Below are positions 7,223 through 10,122 of a stretch of 10,122 bases of DNA, piece after piece. Source of the DNA: an uncultured Frankineae bacterium (GTDB lineage: Bacteria > Actinomycetota > Actinomycetes > Mycobacteriales > SCTD01); the NCBI GenBank assembly GCA_902805805.1, contig CADCUE010000155.1:1-10122 (forward strand). The letters are read 5' to 3'. Made by a program: the position numbers and the translations under genes. Every line of letters starts with the position of its first letter. The stretch's first letter is position 1. Below the pieces are notes generated by a model, which saw nothing but the letters and a program-made list of their open reading frames with translations, made no database searches and was not told the DNA's origin.

Positions 7223-7746
7223 CCGCCGGCGTGGTCCCCGCCGCCGCGCAGCTGGGCGACGGCGTGCCCGACCACCGGTGCCAGCACGGCGATCGCGTCG
7301 CGGACCGCCCCGCCCGAGCCGGGGAGGTTGACGACGAGGGTCGCGCCGATGGTGCCGGCGACACCGCGCGACAGGATCGAGGTCGGCACGGCGTCCTGCC
7401 CCTGCCGGCGCAGGGCGTCGGCGAGGCCCGGTGCCTCGCGCTCCAGCAGCGGCCTGGTCGCCTCGGGGGTGACGTCGCGCGGCGAGAGCCCCGTGCCGCC
7501 GGTCGTGCACACCAGGTCGTACGACGCGCGCACCGCCGACCGCAGCGCCTCCTGCACGGCCCGCAGCTCATCGGGCACGAGGACGACCTCGCCGACCTCG
7601 AAGCCGAGGCCGGTCAGCAGCGACGCCAGCAGCGGGCCGGACGTGTCGGGCCGCTCCCCGCGCGACGAGCGGTCCGAGACCGTGACGACGAGGGCGCGCG
7701 CTCCCTCCGGCAGCCCGACCGCAGCCGACACCGACTCCGCGCTCAT
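7219..7746 (-). CDS. mog: Molybdopterin adenylyltransferase, MogA/MoaB family
   Basis: This 175-aa cytoplasmic protein belongs to the MogA/MoaB family, which adenylates molybdopterin before molybdate insertion. Family motifs in order are VTVSDRSSRGERPDTSGPLL (21-40), TTGGTGLSPRDVTPEAT (81-97), LSRGVAGTIGATLVVNLPGS (125-144) and GGAVRDAI (145-152). TTGGTG followed by the acidic DVT is the usual molybdopterin-binding/active-site signature. The first 15 residues are a variable extension. Its ATG overlaps the moaC stop as ATGA, and its own stop overlaps the rimJ start the same way. With MoaC and the MoeA-type Glp it supplies an early and two late steps of Moco synthesis; moaA, moaD and moaE are not in the window. 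Whether the name should be mog or moaB cannot be settled by eye. Confidence 0.92.
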   Translation of the reverse strand: MSAESVSAAVGLPEGARALVVTVSDRSSRGERPDTSGPLLASLLTGLGFEVGEVVLVPDELRAVQEALRSAVRASYDLVCTTGGTGLSPRDVTPEATRPLLEREAPGLADALRRQGQDAVPTSILSRGVAGTIGATLVVNLPGSGGAVRDAIAVLAPVVGHAVAQLRGGGDHAGG

Positions 7747-8225
7747 CGGCTCCAGTCCCCCGTCTTGCCGCCGGTCTTGGTCTCGACCTGCACCGCGCCG
7801 ATCACGGACCGCGGGTCGACCGCCTTCGTCATGTCGACGAGCGTCAGGCACGCGACGGTGACGGCGGTCAGCGCCTCCATCTCGACACCGGTGCGGTCCC
7901 GGGTGCGGGCGGTGGCGCGCACCGCCACGCCGCGGTCGTCGACCTGGAGGTCGACGGTCACCCCGGACAGCGAGATGGGGTGGCACAGCGGGACCAGGTC
8001 GGGCGTGCGCTTGGCGCCCATGATGCCGGCGACTCGGGCCACCGCGAGCGCGTCGCCCTTCGGCACGCCCTGACCGCGCAGCAGCGCGACGCACTCCGCC
8101 GACAGGTCGACCCGGCCGGTCGCGGTCGCCTCGCGGACGGTGACGTCCTTGGCCCCGACGTCGACCATGCGCGCCGCCCCCGCCTCGTCGAGGTGGGTGA
8201 AGCGCGGCGCCTCCGGACCGGTCAT
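7743..8225 (-). CDS. moaC: Cyclic pyranopterin monophosphate synthase MoaC
   Basis: This 160-aa protein converts the MoaA product (3',8-cyclo-GTP) to cyclic pyranopterin monophosphate, the first stable intermediate of molybdenum cofactor synthesis. Highly conserved family stretches are visible: MVDVGAKDVTVREATATGRV (20-39), ARVAGIMGAKRTPDLVPLCH (63-82), GVEMEALTAV (113-122) and DMTKAVD (131-137). Asp131 and Lys134 correspond to the catalytic Asp/Lys of the E. coli DMCKAV motif. Length is normal. The ATG overlaps the glp stop as ATGA, and there is no good Shine-Dalgarno sequence, which points to coupling with glp. MoaA, its obligate pathway partner, must be encoded elsewhere. Confidence 0.96.
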   Translation of the reverse strand: MTGPEAPRFTHLDEAGAARMVDVGAKDVTVREATATGRVDLSAECVALLRGQGVPKGDALAVARVAGIMGAKRTPDLVPLCHPISLSGVTVDLQVDDRGVAVRATARTRDRTGVEMEALTAVTVACLTLVDMTKAVDPRSVIGAVQVETKTGGKTGDWSR

Positions 8226-9445
8226 CGCCCGCGGCGCTCGAGGACCAGCACGTCGACCTGGCCGCCGCGCTCGACGCTCTCGACGTCCTCCGGGATGACC
8301 GCGAGGGCGTTGGCCCGGGCCATGCCGGCGAGCAGGTGCGAGCCGGGCCCCGACACCGGCGTCGCGACGTGCGCGCCGTTCTTCACCTCGAGCCACACCC
8401 GCAGGAACGACCGCTTGCCCTTCGGCGAGGTCAGCGGCTTGGTGGTGATGGCGCGCACCTGCGGGCGCTTCACCGGGCTCGCCCCGAGCATCGTGCGCAG
8501 CGCGGGCCGGACGAACGCCTCGAACGACACGAGCGCGCTGACCGGGTTGCCGGGCAGCCCGAACACCGGCGTGCTGTCCGGGCCGATGGTCCCGAACGCC
8601 TGCGGCATGCCGGGCTGCATCGCCACCTTCTCGAAGGCGACGGTCCCCAGCCGGGACAGCACCTCCTTGACGACGTCGTACGCCCCGACGGAGACGCCGC
8701 CGCTCGTGACCAGCACGTCGGCGCGCACGAGCTGGTCCTCGAGCGTGTCGGCGAGCTGGCGGGGATCGTCCGGCACGATGCCGACGCGGTAGGCGATCGC
8801 CCCGGCCTCGAGCGCGGCGGCCGTGAGCGCCGGGCTGTTGCTGTCGGCGATCCGCCCGGGCGACAGCGGCTGGCCGGGCTCGACCAGCTCGGTGCCGGTC
8901 GACACGACGACCACCCGGGGCCGCGGTCGCACGACCAGCCGCGCGCGGCCCACCGCCGCGGCGAGGCCGATCTGCGACGCGCCGAGGTGCGTACCGGCCG
9001 CGAGCACGGTCTCGCCCGCGGCGACGTCCTCGCCGCTGCGCCGGATGTGCGCGCCGACCGACGGGGCCCGCCGGATCGACACCGAGGCCACACCGCCGTC
9101 GGTCCACTCCAGCGGTACGACGGCGTCGGCACCCACCGGCAGCATCGCCCCGGTCATGATGCGGACGCACACGCCCGGCTGCACGCGCAGCGGCGACACC
9201 GGCCCGGCGGCGATGTCGCCGGTGACGGGCAGGACGACCGGCGAGGCGTCGCTGGCCTTCTCGACGTCGGCGACGCGGACCGCGTAGCCGTCCATGGCGG
9301 AGTTGTCGAAGCCGGGCAGCGGCGCGGGTGCGACGACGTCCTCGGTGAGGACGCAGTTGTGCGCGTCCATGAGGTTGAGCTCGAGCGGGGACAGCGGGTG
9401 CACCACCGAGAGCACGTGCGCCAGGTGCTCCTCTACGGTTCTCAT
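8222..9445 (-). CDS. glp: Gephyrin-like MoeA-family molybdotransferase (Glp)
   Basis: This is a 407-aa MoeA/gephyrin-E-domain protein. The family inserts molybdate into adenylated molybdopterin. Visible motifs are the N-terminal PLPGFDNSAMDGYAVR (42-57), IMTGAMLPVGADAVVPLE (96-113), VVSTGTELVEPGQPLSPGRI (180-199), DVLVTSGGVSVGAYDVVKE (243-261, with Asp257 matching the catalytic Asp of MoeA) and FGLPGNPVSALVSFE (295-309). The catalytic site therefore looks intact. A C-terminal domain IV follows, ending in VLVLERRGR. Position next to galU, with rimJ and a SepX/GlpR gene nearby, matches the actinobacterial locus whose MoeA homologue in Corynebacterium (Glp) acts in cell division. It may do both jobs here. 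The ATG lies 13 bp after galU, with GAGGA 10 nt upstream overlapping the galU stop. Its stop overlaps the moaC start by 4 bp. Confidence 0.92.
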   Translation of the reverse strand: MRTVEEHLAHVLSVVHPLSPLELNLMDAHNCVLTEDVVAPAPLPGFDNSAMDGYAVRVADVEKASDASPVVLPVTGDIAAGPVSPLRVQPGVCVRIMTGAMLPVGADAVVPLEWTDGGVASVSIRRAPSVGAHIRRSGEDVAAGETVLAAGTHLGASQIGLAAAVGRARLVVRPRPRVVVVSTGTELVEPGQPLSPGRIADSNSPALTAAALEAGAIAYRVGIVPDDPRQLADTLEDQLVRADVLVTSGGVSVGAYDVVKEVLSRLGTVAFEKVAMQPGMPQAFGTIGPDSTPVFGLPGNPVSALVSFEAFVRPALRTMLGASPVKRPQVRAITTKPLTSPKGKRSFLRVWLEVKNGAHVATPVSGPGSHLLAGMARANALAVIPEDVESVERGGQVDVLVLERRGR

Positions 9446-9455
9446 CGGGGGACGG

Positions 9456-9460
9456 TCCTC
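9456..9460 (-). promoter_or_regulatory. Shine-Dalgarno sequence of glp overlapping the galU stop
   Basis: The minus strand reads TGAGGA, where TGA is the galU stop codon and GAGGA the presumed ribosome site, 10 nt before the glp ATG at 9445-9443. The overlap makes translational coupling of galU and glp likely. Confidence 0.5.
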
Positions 9461-10122
9461 ACCGGTCGACCGCGCGCTCGTCCATCCACTCGCGCAGCCA
9501 GGCGACGAACGGCGGGCCGAGGTCGTCGCGGTCGGCGGCCAGCCGTACGACGGCCTTCAGGTAGTCGAGCCGGTCGCCGGTGTCGTAGCGGCGACCGCGG
9601 AAGACGACGCCGTGCATGGGCTCGGTGGCCAGCAGCTCCTGCATGGCGTCGGTCAGCTGGATCTCGTTGCCGCGACCGGGCTCGGTGTGGCGCAGCACCT
9701 CGAAGACGGTCGGCGAGAGCACGTAGCGACCGATGATGGCCAGGTTGCTGGGGGCCTCGTCGACGGGCGGCTTCTCGACCATGCCGGTGATGCGGACGAC
9801 GTCGCCGTCGCCGGCCTCGACAGCCGCGCAGCCGTACAGCGAGATCTGGTCCTGGGGCACCTCCATGAGGGCCACGACGCTGCCGCCCTCGCGCGCCTGC
9901 ACCTCCACCATCTGCTCGAGCAGCGGGTCACGCGCGTCGATGAGGTCGTCGCCGAGCAGCACCGCGAACGGCTCCTGGCCGACGTGCTGCGCGGCCGCGA
10001 GGACGGCGTGGCCGAGGCCGCGCGGGTCGCCCTGCCGGACGTAGTGGATGGTCGCGAGCTCGCTGGCCGCCCGCACCAGCGCCAGCTTCTTCTCGTCGCC
10101 CTTGGCCTCGAGCGTGTGCTCC
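9459..10122 (-). CDS. galU: UTP-glucose-1-phosphate uridylyltransferase GalU (5' part missing)
   Basis: The reading frame is open to the right edge of the window, so only about the last 220 residues are seen; roughly the first 80-odd, including the nucleotide-binding start of the Rossmann-like domain, lie outside. The first visible residues are EHTLEAKGD. GalU makes UDP-glucose from UTP and glucose-1-phosphate for cell-envelope and storage glycans, in the cytoplasm. The visible part has the family stretches YVRQGDPRGLGHAVLAA, FAVLLGDDLID (metal-binding Asp pair), VRITGMVEKP and IGRYVLSPTVFEVL, followed by GNEIQLTDAM and the YDTGDRLDYLKAVV region. It is followed after 13 bp by glp, as in mycobacteria (from memory), and is probably the first visible gene of the galU-glp-moaC-mog-rimJ transcript. 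Its promoter is outside the window. Confidence 0.95.
   Translation of the reverse strand, partial: EHTLEAKGDEKKLALVRAASELATIHYVRQGDPRGLGHAVLAAAQHVGQEPFAVLLGDDLIDARDPLLEQMVEVQAREGGSVVALMEVPQDQISLYGCAAVEAGDGDVVRITGMVEKPPVDEAPSNLAIIGRYVLSPTVFEVLRHTEPGRGNEIQLTDAMQELLATEPMHGVVFRGRRYDTGDRLDYLKAVVRLAADRDDLGPPFVAWLREWMDERAVDR

Noticed and set aside
7219..9445. Moco riboswitch controlling the moa/mog genes
   Set aside because: The genes overlap or lie 13 bp apart, leaving no room for a leader RNA. Any leader would be upstream of galU, outside the window.

Overview
The window is very GC-rich, and its coding strands carry overlapping stop/start codons, GTG starts, the KFSSSR form of the MetG KMSKS motif and a SepX/GlpR-type membrane protein. 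Together these point to the chromosome of a high-GC actinobacterium. The gene order (galU, moeA-type glp, rimJ, a three-TM membrane protein, pmt, rsmI, metG, tatD) is recalled, not searched, to match the Mycobacterium tuberculosis region from galU (Rv0993) to tatD (Rv1008). This is therefore a conserved housekeeping neighbourhood rather than an accessory island. I see no transposase, integrase, phage gene or CRISPR array.

Layout from left to right. Positions 1-90 are a 15-bp tandem repeat cut by the window edge. tatD (118-948) and metG (945-2723) are on the minus strand and overlap by 4 bp (GTGA). A 165-bp gap with a long imperfect inverted repeat separates metG from rsmI (2889-3743, minus). 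rsmI is divergent from pmt (3817-5379, plus). pmt converges on a tRNA-Ala(CGC) gene (5471-5544, minus) across a 12-bp-stem hairpin. Next on the minus strand is sepX/glpR (5573-6469). A short gap with three tandem copies of a palindromic 27-bp unit follows. Then, in transcription order from the right edge, comes galU (partial)-glp-moaC-mog-rimJ (10122 down to 6599), with three successive ATGA overlaps.

Functionally there are four blocks. (1) GalU makes UDP-glucose for envelope glycans. (2) Glp, MoaC and Mog are molybdenum cofactor proteins, and Glp belongs to the gephyrin/MoeA family that in Corynebacteriales pairs with the membrane protein GlpR in cell division. (3) SepX/GlpR is that membrane partner and lies just beyond rimJ. 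(4) On the other side are translation and surface genes: tRNA-Ala, RsmI (16S rRNA methylation), MetG, TatD and the Pmt protein O-mannosyltransferase.

Three genes (metG, pmt, sepX) have a TAGnnT hexamer 7 or 8 nt before the start codon, the arrangement expected for leaderless transcripts. I found no clearly undescribed system. The items most worth checking are the Glp/GlpR module interleaved with Moco genes, the tandem hairpin array before sepX, the edge repeat with an in-frame ATG in four units, and the shared leaderless promoter motif.
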